Positions 23,244-36,604 of a stretch of 64,000 bases of DNA are shown here, one piece after another (position 1 is the first letter of the stretch; the number at the start of each line of letters is the position of its first letter). Source of the stretch: Planococcus citri (taxonomy: Eukaryota; Arthropoda; Insecta; Hemiptera; Pseudococcidae). The stretch spans positions 27,562,836 through 27,626,835 of the forward strand of contig NC_088681.1 in the NCBI RefSeq assembly GCF_950023065.1, read 5' to 3'. The notes below the pieces were generated by a model. That model saw nothing but the letters and a program-made list of their open reading frames with translations, made no database searches and had not been told where the DNA came from. Made by a program: the position numbers and the translations under genes.

Positions 23244-24671
23244 ATGGCAGGACCTCCGCACCCATTTCCCCCGAACTTCGGCGGTGCTCCTCAAAACGAT
23301 ATGCGTTCTCAATTCGGAGGCCCTCGTAGCGGCCAGCTTCCCGGCATCTCATCTCCAGGCCAACAATCAGGTAATTTCACTTCTATTTATTTCAAACCAT
23401 TCGATTCAATATATTACCAAATATTTCTCCCAGTGGCCGGTATCGCGAGTCCTCAAACATACAATGTTGGCGTAAACATGCAGCAACAAGCCGATTCACC
23501 CATATCCGCTCAACAAATGCAGCAAACCGCTCAGCAGACATCGCAGCAGCTTCAGATGCAAATGCAACAACGACAGCAAACACCTTCGCAACAGCAGCAA
23601 GAAAGCGTCCAGCAAGCACAGCAAGTCGGAGCTGTGCAGGCCCAAGTACAGCAGCAGACGATACCTCAACCACAGCAGAACGCGTTTCCTCCTCAGTCAT
23701 CTCTTCCACAACATTCAGCTGTACGGTTATTATATCGAAGTGATCTTACATTATATAGGTAAATCATGTGTTTCATCGATGTGTTATTTTTAGGTAGTTA
23801 ATGCTGGAGGAGGACCTAACATGGGAGCCAGAATGACTCCCAGTGATGGATCTATTCAATCTGTTGCTCAATCTGCGATACAACCTGATAATGCTGTAGC
23901 TTCTGCCGGTGCTTCTGGACCTGTACCTCAACAACCGCCTGCTAATCAACAGTTTAATACAGCGTCTTTGTGTAAATATGGTCAAGAAATAGTTCAAGAT
24001 ATCGTTTGTAAAGTTCAAGACGTGTTTCAAATCTTGAGGGTTATTATGGTATGTTATTTGATACGTGAAATTTACCGTACTTGTAGCTACGTACGTTGAT
24101 AATTTATTGATATCATTACTTGAATGTTATAGCCTCCTAATGGAGCTGGTGGTCCTACGAATACCATAAGTAACGATAAAAAACTGAAATTACAAGAGTA
24201 TCTTCGCGGTATCAAAGGACTGTTCAAAAGATTAAGATTAATTTACGAAAAGTGCAACGATAATAGTCAGCTTCAAGGAATGGAATATATGCATATTGAG
24301 GTACGTATTCGATATTCATTATGATGAAATCTGTATGTATGCATTTTATTTGATATGATTCTTTACCAATAAAGATTGTAATTTTTTAGGGTTTAATACC
24401 ATTGAAAGAAGAATGGGATGTTAAAACTTCTGAAGAACGAAAAACTTCGGAAGCTTATCGACTAGCAACAGAAGAATGTAAAGATTTGATTGACGTAAGT
24501 TTCTAAACTGTATAACTGTGACCATAGGTATTTATAAGTTACTATGATCTAACGAGTTCTTCTCTTACGCAGCAAGTAGTTCTGAAAAATAGCCAACTTA
24601 AAGAAATTATCGATCACATGCGTAAAATAGTCTGGGAAATAAATACTATGTTAACGATGAGAAGATCTTGA
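23244..24671 (+). CDS. MED30: Mediator complex subunit 30 (six exons)
   Basis: MED30 is a metazoan Mediator subunit that helps link activators to RNA polymerase II in the nucleus. Exons: 23244-23370, 23434-23720, 23794-24048, 24133-24300, 24390-24494 and 24573-24671. All introns are GT-AG, 63-89 bases long, and phases agree, giving 346 residues. The first ATG after an in-frame TGA at 23187 was chosen. Residues 1-192 are Pro/Gly/Gln-rich, with dense Gln runs at about 55-100. The MED30 domain (about 193-344) opens NTASLCKYGQEIVQDIV and contains a FKRLRLIYEKCND motif, closing with IIDHMRKIVWEINTML. Human MED30 is 178 residues, so the long Gln-rich head is an insect-type extension. Intron 1 is 63 bases, a multiple of three without a stop, so its retention would add 21 residues. 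The domain call is secure. The start and intron 1 are slightly less so. Confidence 0.95.
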
Positions 24672-25353
24672 GGAATTGATTTGTTCGACCGTTCGTTCGT
24701 TGAACTGTGATGTAGATTCTTCGTAAGTAAATTGATATTTTAAAATTAAATTATTTCGTTACAACATTACGTTACTCATCGGAATTTAAATCTCGACAGA
24801 GTAACTATTGAGACTGCCACAACTGGTCCTCTGTTCGATGGTTCAAAATGATTGCATTACACAATATAAAGAGGATACACACTGCTCAAAAAATGAAAAC
24901 ATCTTTTACAGAGTTCAGGTGTACGGTATAAGTAGTACTCAATTTCGAGTTGATGGAAGTACAAATTTTCCAATCCCTTCGACGGTTGTTTCCATGATGT
25001 ATTTTTTGTTTTCAATATTAGAGATTTTTCTCCTCGTGTATGATTTTTCATTCTTTCAAATCGATTTCATTTTTTAGTTTTTGTCATTGATTTTGTGTGG
25101 TCGTTTCAAAGTATTCGTTTCGATTTCATTTCGTTTTCGTCGTTTTGGTTTTTCTGCAATGGGGGTTTTTTCGATGAACGAAATAATACGAAGATTTCAC
25201 GTAGAAAAATAATTTATTATAATTATAAAAATATCACAGTAAAATTAGATAACATCAACATCGAAATAAATAGAAAATTAAATTTTTGGGAAAAAATAAA
25301 TTAAAAGAAAGAACAAATAACTCATCTAACAACAAAAAAATTCAATGGTTTGC
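24672..25353. other. Convergent 3' ends of MED30 and the secreted-protein gene
   Basis: Between the two stop codons lie 682 bases. Canonical AATAAA on the + strand occurs at 25265-25270 and 25295-25300. AATAAA on the minus strand occurs at 25218-25213. If these are used, MED30 mRNA would run into the last part of the opposite gene's 3' untranslated region by roughly 100 bases. Variant signals nearer the MED30 stop (for example AATATA near 24862) would avoid overlap. The open frames in this interval are AT-driven and not called. Confidence 0.5.
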
Positions 25354-27411
25354 TTACGACTTGACATTGTACGTATCTACTTTTCCGTTATCATTTACCG
25401 AAACCGAAGCTTGTCTATTTTCGGTCTTTTTACCATTAATATTACTCGAGCTACTTGAGAAAGAGGTTGCAATTCCATAGGAATTCTTGACTGGTAAATT
25501 CGAAGCACCTAGGCCGGTCAAACAGTCGCCACAATTGAGTAGTTTCGTACCGCTGGTATTCAAAGATGAAAGTTTTTCAAATACATCACCGGATGTATGG
25601 GAACTAGTGATGGAATCAGCTGGGAACACGAAACTGCCTCCGTTCGAGCCGGAATAACTAGAAGAATGGAAAGTGCTACCGCTGCTGGAGCTAGAATGTT
25701 GTTGATTTTGAACAGGTATTAGCTGAGGTACACCTCTGACTAAAATTGCGGGATTTTCGTTCTGTAGATTGAAAGCGTCAGCAGATTGAGCTCCCGATTC
25801 GAAGTAATTAATTTGCGAAGAAGCTGGAGGAACAACACCAGCGTATCCGGATTGGGTACCAGTGTATCCGGAATGGGTAGCGTATTGTTTTTGGGAATTG
25901 ACGTTTAATGGCAAATGAGAGAATTGTTCGACGTTTCCGTTGGTGATGGTTTGTTGGGAATGCGAGCTTTGGGATTCTTCTTTCTTGATGGTTTGTGTGT
26001 TCGAAGGTAATGATAATCCTTGAGCTTTGGGGTAATAATAGTAACCGTCGGATTCTGGTTTCTCGTGACTGACTGGTTGACTAACGTAAGATTGGGAAGC
26101 ATGAGAGGAGCTTTGTTGTTGAATTTCTTTCAGAGTGTTTTCGTATTCTTCGACCGTGATTGGTACATTTTTCACTGCTCCGGAGCTGTATTCTTCCATT
26201 TTATGGAGAGTTTTACCATCGTAAACGTATTTTATTTTCACTGGTCGGTCGATTACTTGGTTATAAGGAACGGCGTTATATTTGTGTTCTTTTTGTTGAA
26301 TGTTTACATCGGAACTGGCCGAAGAACCGGCGCCTTCGTAGTAAGACGATTCTGTATCTTCGTTATGCGAGTAATGTTTTTCAGAATTCACGGATTGTTG
26401 TTTAGCTGGCAGTCTGTTGCCGACAAAAGTGTTCAAATCGACGACACCGGTGGTAAATTGTCCATTTGGAATGTACCCAGGGAGGCCTGGAACGAGCTGA
26501 GAGCTGGAGTTTTGTTTCACTGTTTGTTGTTCGTGTTTGCTGTAGGAAATTTGACTGGGAGCTTGTTGAATTTTTTGTATGACGACTGGTCGTAATTGAG
26601 CGTTCGTTTTTACCGTTTCGATTTCTTCTTGGTGGGTGTTTCCGGTTTGTACGTACGATGGTACTGATTGGTATAGTACACCGTCGGTGTTCAGATTAGA
26701 ATCTAATCCGTTTTGGCTCTGTGAAACGAAAAAATTTGTTTTAATGTGAGAAATTAAAAAAGGTATTCATTCGAATCAGTTTCAGAAACAGAATGTAAAT
26801 AGTTTTTAGAGAAAGAAGAAGAATGATGAAGTATTTGATTAACTTACGGTTTCAATTTCTTCTAATCCTGATGAAGCACCGTATGAATTCGATCCGTGAG
26901 TGATTACTTTTTTATTCACTACTTGTTCCTTTTTGGTGGATACGATTTTCGTTTGAGGTACTGCATGGTAGATAACTTGAGCGTTCTGGGAACCTGCTCC
27001 GGAAACAAATTGTTTCTGATGGTTGGCGCTTTCTAATTTGCTGAAGTATCCTTGAGCTTGAGAAGGATATGTCAGGTCGCCAACGCCAAAAGAAGATTGA
27101 AGGCTTTGGAGATCCTGACCATAGCTTGAGTGTAGAGGTGGTAGAGCGTTTGGAATATTCAAAGTGTCTCTGTAAATTATGAATGAAATTGGAATTAATT
27201 ACCAATTTTTTTCTATACTTCGACTTGTATTTATAGTTTTTTTTTTTTAATTTATTATTAGTTTTAAATTTTTAATAGGTATTTGTACCTCTCTCCCCTT
27301 CCTCTTCTATCATTTTTTCCCTTTATAGTCCAACTGAACTGGTAAAGTAAAAAGGGTGTCAAAATTTTCTTTTCGCATTTAGATAAGGATGCTACTTTAA
27401 ATTTCGTCTGC

Positions 27412-27447
<36 letters not shown>

Positions 27448-30400
27448 AAAGATGTATAAAAATTGATGTTAAACAGTAAACTTACGCTTGTTTCGACACG
27501 AATTGATTAGCTTCGTGTTTGAGGTGTTCAAATGTTTTTTTAATTCCATCAGCCGAAGAAATACTGCTTCCCTTCGAATGAGTAACTACTTCTCCACTTG
27601 GCAAAACATATTGCGAAGAGTGAGCACTTCCTGAAGCGAAGTATCCGGTGCTACCAACTTTCGATTCTGTAATCAGTTCATAAATTACATCGTAAGTTAC
27701 AGAAATAGAAATAATTCATTTGACAAAAACAAAAAATTATGTTCATTCGATAAGTTGATGAAATTATGATGTAGCCTACATTAATTACGAGTGTATTCGA
27801 TATACTCGTACTTCTTAGAATAGGTTTTAGGTTTTATTTTGTAATTTATTGGTTCAAGTTGTCGAAGTTTTCATCGTGAACTTTCGATTAGAAAATGATT
27901 TTTTAATCAATTAAAACTTCTTAAATAGAAAAATGATTATTTTTCGATGCCTATTGAATGATGAATTATTTTCATGGTTCTCTTGATTTTTAATGATTGT
28001 GCGTAATTGTTTCGATAAATTCGTAGAAGTCGACTTTTTATATTAACCATAAATTAATCGGGTAGTCAAACAATCAATATTATTGAAAAATGATCGCTTG
28101 CCTATTTTTTTTTTTTTTTCTATGTTTGTATTGATCAAAATTCTGAATCAATAATTGAAAACTCAATCTTTCGTAATCATTAGAGGTTTGTTTCTAAAAA
28201 AAAATGTAATATGGATTCGCTAATTACTCGGTTGATTGTGTAAAACAAAAACATGTATTCAATTTTTTTCCTAGGTTTTATTTTTTTTTAACAAACTTTC
28301 AAATGATAAAATGAAACAGAAAATTTTTGAATAATAAAAATCTGATTACAAAAAAAAAGAAAGAAAAATGACAGCATTTTTTTTTTTTTAAGTAGGCACT
28401 CATTATTATTCCATAGATAATTTAAATAATTTTTGTCAGATCAATTTTTTATTTTAATCTGTTGTCAGGCGTACAAAATTTTAAAACGACCGATTCGTTG
28501 GAATTCACGACCACCCTCCTCCCTCCCTCCCTCCCTCCCGGATCCGCCGTTCTAATTCATTTACCATTTTAATTAATTTTAATAAACAATATTAATTAAT
28601 TAATCGAAAGATTAATTCAGTAATTTGTAATTAATCAAATCAACCATTCCATTTACGATTTTTAATATAAATTTTCTTGACAAAAATTGACAGGTTCTCG
28701 CTCATTAAAAACATTCCGAAAAATTAGTACAAAAGTGCGAAAAAATATTTTTTGTCAATAATTCCCAGAAATTGCTACTTTTTGCAATAATTGTCAAATT
28801 CTTGCGTTTTGACAAATCTTTTGGACTTATAGCAAATTTGCTGAAGATTTTTACTTTTTTTTCAAAAATTACACAAGAGTCTCATTTTTTTGCCAAAAGA
28901 AAAGTATAAATCATTTTTTCACCAGTGATTTTCAAAAAGTCCTGCTTTTTAGTAAAATTGTAAAATTCTTGTTTTTAGCCAAAAATTCTACTTTTTTCAC
29001 CAATTTACCAAAAAATAAGTTTCTTAACAAAATTGATAAGAATTGAGTGTGTCACAATAAGAAGGGCTTAAGTTCACTTAGGCCCTTTTTAGTGCAACAT
29101 AGGTCATTTTTTTGGTTTCGGGCATATTTCTGTCCCAATAAAGACAACAAGATGCCCGGATGAAGTTTTTTCACAATCATTTCAATGTTCACTATAAAAA
29201 GGGCTTATAACACAATGTTTTTTTTTCCAAAAATAATTAATTAACGAAAATCCATAAATTTTGAAACACATACTAAAAACGCTTTTCTCTTAAAACCATC
29301 ATTTTTCACAAGGGCCCTTTTATTGTGACGCATTCATTTGTTTTTTTGCAACGAATTCCATAAAGCTTCACTTTTTTCCAAAAATTGTCCAAAAGTTACG
29401 CTTTCTTACCAGAAATTGCCAAAAAAAAAATAATTTCTTGCACTGAAATTGTCAAAGTCTCACTTTTTGCTAAAAATGGAATTTTTTGATAGACATTTCG
29501 AAAATTCTCATTCGCTTTCTTATCAAAATGTAGCAATGTACTTGGTGCAAGTTTTTAGAATTGTAAATCAGATATTTTAATTTTTAATGTTCATCTTTTT
29601 TTTTTTTTTAGTGATTTTCTATGCATTAAAATGTATTATTCCATTGATGACTTTTTAGCTACATTTTCGAGCTTTTTTGGTTACTGAGGTTCCTTCTTTT
29701 ATATAAAAATTGAGTACGATGAACTACGAGCCCTGCTTATATTGGAAATGTCAAATTTGGTTTTAAAAATTATATAAAAGATTATAGGTCTATTAGCCTT
29801 TTTATTTTGTCATGTGAATTATTGATTTTTTTCTAATTTTATCAATTAAGTATTTTTGACTGATTATTTTTACAAAAAATTCATCATTCGTGATTGAATG
29901 AGGTCTTGATTTTGATTGCAAAGGATCCGAAATATATTTTTTTAATGATGCTGATTTTAAAAAAGTGATCAAGGAAATGGATTCTGCATTACTGATTCAA
30001 TTTTTTCAGAGACGTTTTGGTAATTCACTCTTTCGACACCCTGTGGATAAATTTCACTTTTTTTGTATCAATTTCAACCTTCATTTCGATGTTTTGTTTC
30101 CTACGATCCTCCCTCGCCTCTCTTTCCTCAATCGGCCACCTACTTTTTCCAGTGTGATATACACCTATTTCTTTCCCTTTCTATAAAATAAATAACATTT
30201 ATATTTAAAATCTTACCAGCTGGCTCAGGAGGATCGATAAAAGTGGCCAATAAACAGTAGGACGTCATTACTAGGAAAATTTAATTTACATTTTGTTGTT
30301 TATTTATTATTACGATACGATACTCGTACGCGAAATTCTTCAAATTTTTTTCCAATCCCGCCAGTAAGGCGACCAAAAAAGAGGATATTTTACGATCTCG

Positions 30401-31247
30401 CGTAAACTAGACAAAAATACAAGGTATATACTCGGAGATAGATGGAGACTATGCCAACAAATATAATATAGCAAAAAGCAACGACAAAATAATCGTCTGT
30501 GCTGGAAGCAGGCAGACGAATAAATTACAACGATAACGTTTCTCGTCTTATCTTCATATTGTGCGAGTTAGGCACTAAGTCACACAGGTACTTAAAAATT
30601 GTAATTCGTAGGTTGAAAAAAAATTCCTAACGCGTTTAATTTTGTTATTATGAGACGAACGTGGTGTAAAAAGTGCGCCATGTCATGATAGATTAAGAGG
30701 AATAGATTAAAATGTAAAAAAAAAATAATAATAATAAAAATTTTTCGTACGTCATTAGGAAAGTACGTTAGACGTGTCGTGTGGTTTAAAATCAGGTTGG
30801 CTAGTTTGAATGGCGTCGCATTGGATGTACATATATTTGTACCGGTAGGTTAGGTTAGGTACATCTTATTATACGTTGATGTTAAGGTCATTAGCGCAGA
30901 TTAATAAATAATTCTGCGGCTTTATCATGTGTACATAATACATATATTATGTGGTACATATAGAGAGATCCTCGTATACACTATGCATAAACGGATCAAA
31001 TATCTGTGATAAATTTACACCTATGTACGTCTATATTACCAAAGTACTACGTAGTTCCGGATTTAAAATACAGAAGGGTGTAATATAGAATACCTTCCAA
31101 CTTGATACGATATTTTCTGAGAAATTATGTATATAATATGTCGTACATACCGTCGCAATCTTCTGTCGGAAAGGTGCAAGTAGCGTATATATTACAATTG
31201 GCCAGTAAAACCAAACATGAAATCAGATACGTTGTTTTAATCGCCAT
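25354..31247 (-). CDS. Unrecognised secreted Ser/Gln-rich protein (five coding exons)
   Basis: Minus-strand exons are 31247-31151, 30270-30217, 27666-27486, 27169-26848 and 26718-25354. All junctions are GT-AG with matching phase, giving 672 residues. Residues 1-22 form a signal peptide (MAIKTTYLISCLVLLAN then a small-residue cleavage region), so the protein should be secreted. Three Cys follow (24, 31, 38), then a long low-complexity body rich in Ser, Gln, Tyr and Gly, including QSSSHASQSY and SSSSSGSTFHSSSYSGSN runs. A CGDC motif lies near the C-terminus. More ordered islands include KIKYVYDGKTLHKMEEY and ITVEEYENTLKEIQQQ. No transmembrane segment follows the signal, and I recognise no Pfam-type domain. 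Composition would fit an extracellular matrix, cuticle, silk or glue-like protein, which is inference only. The ATG abuts a splice acceptor (TTATTATTACAG), implying an upstream untranslated exon. Introns are 880, 2550, 316 and 129 bases. Confidence 0.8.
27413..27443. repeat. Poly-T tract in intron
   Basis: A run of about 31 T inside the intron between coding exons 3 and 4 of the secreted-protein gene. On the transcript (minus) strand this is an A-run. Length is likely variable and sequencing-error prone. Confidence 0.9.
28513..28539. repeat. CCTC microsatellite
   Basis: About six to seven CCTC/CCCT units inside the 2550-base intron of the secreted-protein gene. Confidence 0.85.
28740..29540. 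repeat. Degenerate GCCAAAA/GTCAAAA minisatellite (locus 2)
   Basis: TTTTTGCCAAAA, AATTGTCAAA and TCCTGCTTTT words at irregular spacing, like 6110-6860. It lies within the 2550-base intron of the secreted-protein gene. The remaining intron sequence (27667-28739 and 29541-30216) is AT-rich with nothing recognised. Confidence 0.55.
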
Positions 31248-34200
31248 CTGTAATAATAAAACAGAAAAAAAAACTCGATATACAAATACGTTATGAAAGA
31301 TTACCTAATTGACCTTTGAATACTAAATAAATTCGGTATGTTGCAGATGTGTTATTCGATACGATTATGTTCATATGTATAATGGTTAAATTGTCCTCGT
31401 TCGTGGAATTATACTAACGCGCAAGAAGCTAACCATATACTGATTAAAAGAAGAAAAAAAAAATGGAAATGGATAATTTTTCAAAATCATCGTGGTGCGG
31501 TGTGTTTGTTAAAATTAGAATACGATTACGAAGATCAATCTTCTCATCACAGGTACGTGATTAGTTTCATGATATTCACGACCTAACCGACCCAACGACT
31601 ACTCTTATACGCGGATGAAGAACAAAAAAAAAAAAGAAAGAAAGAAAAATGGAAATCATAAATAAGACGCGTATTTAATTTTGATCACGTATTCTCGTTA
31701 TAAACTTTTTTATATATTTTTTTTGTACCCCGAAATTTATGAATAATTTACTCACCTACATAGCTATAAGGAATAGAAAGATAGAGGAGAACTCTCATTT
31801 TTTTTTTTCGTTCAAAGTTTTTGTCTGCGAGGCTGAAAAATCACGTTGATGAGGTATTTATAGATATTAATTATGTGGAAAATGGCCACTAAATGGTGAA
31901 GTATGCTTTTTAAAATTGGAGATCGTGTAGCTTAAAGCGAAACATTACGTAAGAGTAATTTTACACACGTTTTTAGGTTTAACCCACGTGCGATGGTATC
32001 TTACGCATACACATGTAATCTAATGTAGGTAGGTACCTCATCTTCTGCCTATCTACTGGACAAAGAAATTCGCCAATTGTAAAAGATGAAACGCGAATTT
32101 ACATAAGATCGTCTTCTTAAATCATTTGTCCAACTGGTGTTTTGTTTGAAAGAAAACAAAAACCAAAAAAACAAACTTCTATGAATGACAATAGATGCAA
32201 TATGCTGCAATACGTAATGCACAATGCACCTAGTGTCCCTGAAGGAATTTACAGACCTAACTAAGTGTATTGTGATGCAGAAGTTGGTAGATTTTTTGAC
32301 GAGATTATGTAATCTAAGGTGTGTTTTCTTTTTCTCAGATCGTTAATGCGAAATAATAGCAAAACATTATGTCGTGAATAAATTTTTGAGAAAATTTCAA
32401 CTTGATTCGTTTGCTAAGGAGAGAATTGTCAAAACTCGCCAATTTATTTGGTTTTCTAAAATTCTTTTAAAAATTTTCAAAGATGATAATTTTTGAAAAA
32501 AAAATATGATTTGAACTTTTGAAAACGAGTGAAAAATTCAAAATTGAAGGAGCTATATACTTTTTGGGCTAGAATTTTCAGATGATCCTCCCATTTCAGT
32601 GAATTTTTTCTGCACCGGTTGGTTTTAAAATTTTGAAAATGAAATCTTATCATTTTATTTAAAATGAGCCATATAGACTACTTGTTGTTGAGAATTTTTT
32701 TTCCATTTTCAAAAGTTTAAGACCAGTATTAATGCTTGAAATAAAAAAAAAAATCAATTCAAAATTTTTTCCAAAAATTAATTATTTTTTTCTTTTTTTC
32801 AATTGTTTGTAACTTTTTTTAGTTTTAAAAATAGGTAGTTTGGTAGAGGACATTTTTTGTTTGTTGATTGCCTTATTTAAAAACTGATTGAAAGTCATTC
32901 TCAAAATTTTCGTTCTTGAGTATTTTGAAACACTAACCCTTTAAGCCAAAATATAGGAAACGTCTTAGAGGGAATGGGAAAGTAAGTATTGATTTATTTT
33001 TTACATAAATCATGTAGATAAATTCTCCCAATGTTTTTTTTCCACATAGAAAATTCGATAATTTTAATTAGGTAGTTCAAGAAAACTCTTTCTTGTTGAT
33101 AGCTTCCATCCCCCTCCCTTTTACAAGTCTATTGAATGAGTATTTAAATTGTATCATAGCTCCGCCACTAAATTTTGATTCGAGATAATATTCAAGTGAT
33201 AAAAAAATTTGCATTCTCATCCATGAGTGAATATCTTATCTAATTTGTAGATTAAACTTGAACTTGGGGAATTTTATTTGTACATATATAATACCTGTAT
33301 ACCAAAATCATTAATTATCGGTTAAAATAATCGAGCAATTAGTTTTATCACTTCTTTAAATGCAAAAATTATTGCACTCGTTTAAGTAATGGTACAGATA
33401 ATAGGTACCTAATGTAAATCTTTTTTTTAAATTGATTCACCAGCAATAATAAATTGCGATTTCTTTGCTTAAACCCAAATAAAAACAAATGGAGAGGAAA
33501 TAACAACTTGGAATATTTACCTATATGTTACTTATTCATTTTTTTATATTTGTATACTCTGAATTTCCACTTAATCGACTGTTTCAAAATTAGGTACAAG
33601 TAAGACTCGAGGTAAGACAGGATTTTTTCAAAAAAATGTTCTGTCCTCCATCTGTGATGGTGATGGTAATAAGGTAATTTTAGAGCCCATTATCACAATC
33701 ACGTCAGGATGTTACCCATTTTGAACTCGGTTTTGAGTATTTTTTGGTCGTGAGTGAAAGTTCCCAGAACAAATACCATTAAATATTTTGAATTTTTTGT
33801 AAACATTTTTTTTGGCCTTACTTACCTATACCTTTCTAATTGATTTGAAAATTATTCCACGCTGTCAGCTTTGAACTGACGAAAAGTTTATTTTTTAAAA
33901 CTTTTTTTCGATATATTCTCTCCCCCCCCTTTCCTGCAAACTTTTTACACTTTTCAACTTTGGATTCAACGAATCAAATTACTCCAAATTTTCATTCTTT
34001 TCGTCGTGATATCTGATACGACTAAATTTGACCATATTTTGTGTTTTATCCTTAAATCAGCATGCAATTTTTTAAATGAAAAATCTTGTCAAAAAAATAT
34101 AAATCAAATTTTGGGGGAAAAAGTCTATCTCTATACTTACTCTAAAAAAATTGCAAAACGAATATTGAAGCAGGCCACTACCAGTCGAACTCGTTGAATA

Positions 34201-34882
34201 CGAATTTGAGATTTTTAATTAGAGGTTTTATAAAGAAAAAAAGAAATTTCGGAGATATATTTTTTTAAAACTAAAAACTAGAAATATTAGCCAGGTAGGT
34301 ACTTAAATAAATACCTACTTATGCATGTTGAAACTGAAAAAAAAAAATGAAGAGCCAATTTTTTTTTCATTCTGAAATTTAACCTTCAAGACCCACATTT
34401 GTATTCAGTGAGTTCAATTCCCTGAAGATTTGTACTCAATTTTTTGAAATTTTGTTCTGGAAAACATTTTTTTTTTAGTTATATTCCCCCTACAGCCACG
34501 TTTTGCGTAGTTCACTTTTGAAACACGTGCCTAAAAGTGAATTTCATGATGAGGGAGAAAGAGGTACATTACAAATTTTTTCGAAAATCGCTGTAAATTT
34601 CTGAAAAATTCGCCAGATTTCAAATTGGTGTAGGAAGGTTAAAAATGACCATTGAAAATTTGAAACGCTCTGGAGACCGAAAAAGTAGTTTTAAGACAAA
34701 GATGATAAGAAATTGAATTTTCATGGGTGATGTTTTTTTTCCAGTAAGCAATTTTTATTGATATTCATCTTACCTATTTTCATTTTACTTGCTTATTTTT
34801 CCTCAAAATTCAAGTTTTTACGTATTTTTGCCGAGTAAAATTAAAAAGCATTTAATTTTGTTTTTTTATAGTACCTACTTAC

Positions 34883-34918
<36 letters not shown>

Positions 34919-36470
34919 GAACAAAAAATTGAAAAAAATATTTTGTTCTGAGAAAAAAGTAAAAGATTAAAGAAAATATTTCAATAGTCTTTTTAAGTAA
35001 GTATTATGTACAAATTAGAAAGAAGGAAAAAATCCATCAAACTAAATTAAAAAAGCAATAAGTAATGGGAAGTTGCAGAAAAAATTTCATCTTGATCAAA
35101 AGTAGGAGAAAAATTAGTTATCACTTTATCAGAAACGTATCATCTGATCACTGGAAGGGAGAAGGGGGGGCAGTCTGAGTTCATCTGCATCAAAGTATTC
35201 TATGTATACTTTTAAAAAAATAAAAATAAACTACGTGGTTAATTTCTGAAAAAAAAGAGATTTGGCCAATATTATTGGGCGAAAAAAGAAAAATAAATTA
35301 CCACAATCATAAAATTAAAAAAAAAAATATATGAAAATGATAAAACAAGGCAACAAAATTACGTGAAAGGTGTTGAATATTCAAAAAGTTCAGTACAATA
35401 AATACCAAGATCAGTTTATAAGTAGAAAATATGTTCCTGTCCCTACTTGAAAAAAAAAATGGAATTAGAAAAAATATTTTAAAATATTTAAACTTTCAGA
35501 GAGAAGAAAAAAATTTACAAAAAAAGGCAACTTATTTAGAAAAAAAAAAAACATTCGAGTACTTATGCTGTTAAAAACCCCATTATTCCAAGTAAGCACC
35601 AACTCATCAATTCCCAAATAATCATAACCTTATTATTTATCACTTAATCCATTACTTGAAAAATGATTTACGATGACTTAGCTATAATATTTCATACTTT
35701 GATCGTGTTTAATTAATAATTACCATCAAACACACCGCGATTTCAAAGACGACACAATGAAAAGCTCGTCAAAATAAAACAACACAATACACCGCACCGT
35801 TCGTATTTCACGCTGCTACAAAATTAGCATAAAGCCGAGAAACATGGTCAATTTTAATCTCGATAGCACACATACAATTGCATCATACCGTTACTTTATC
35901 ATCAATATACACTCCCGTTCACCTTTTCGGTCATTGCCTTAACGGTTACTTTTTTGATAATTAACGACTCGACTAGGATATACTCGTGCGAATACTGTAA
36001 TGCACAATGTACATCATAAAATATCACACCTAAACACTTCCAGTTCCGTCCTATCTCCCATCCCAGACTCAAATCGCAGGAAAAAGCTTACAACTCTACT
36101 ATCCCAATGGTCGAGTAAATTTCACAAAATTTGTACTCGACTTTAATTAACCTACTTGGCAAATATAACGATCGTTTTGTTGATTAATTGCGAATAGAAT
36201 AGTTAGTGATACAGAAACACGATCGGATGAGAGCTAGATCTGCACTTGGCTTATCTGATATTCGAAATGCAAACTGGATTTTTTGTTATTTAGATAAAAA
36301 GGTGTTGATAATGAAAATTTCTCGATAATTAACCAGATACTTTTACCTGTCTAGCCCAACTCGATGCATAAAATATACGATTAAAAAGAAAGCAAACCGA
36401 TTAAATGAACAGTTGGCGAAAAATTAATTTAAAAAATATAAGTATTAGAAACTCATTAAATAGTACTCAC
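31248..36470 (-). other. Probable 5' untranslated intron of the secreted-protein gene
   Basis: About 5.2 kb between the acceptor abutting the start codon and the donor-like GTGAGT at 36470-36465 (minus). It is AT-rich, has frequent TACCTAC words and a poly-A run (34886-34917), and has no coding exon I can recognise. If another leader exon exists it was not seen. Confidence 0.4.
34886..34917. repeat. Poly-A tract
   Basis: About 32 consecutive A bases in the probable untranslated intron. It could be a retroposon tail, but no element was delimited beside it. Confidence 0.9.
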
Positions 36471-36604
36471 CCTTTATCGATTAATCAACACGGAGAGAAA
36501 AAAATTCGCGAACCTGTTTAAATTGTGAACTAAAACGTTAGTCTACATCCGAGTTGTGTACTCGTAAAACAACTCGCATCATTTTCCAAATCTCTTATAA
36601 ATAA
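36471..36604 (-). promoter_or_regulatory. Candidate promoter and untranslated first exon of the secreted-protein gene
   Basis: On the minus strand a TATTTATAAGAG TATA-like box lies at about 36604-36592. Some 120 bases downstream comes a strong splice donor (GATAAAGG then GTGAGTACT, exon end at 36471). The arrangement fits a TATA promoter with a leader exon of about 100 bases, spliced to the acceptor at 31248. The initiator is not convincing, and no transcript evidence is available. Confidence 0.35.

Noticed and set aside
25905..27205. Other open frames overlapping the secreted-protein exons, on both strands
   Set aside because: They are out-of-phase shadows of exons 4 and 5. Only the called frame keeps phase through all four introns.
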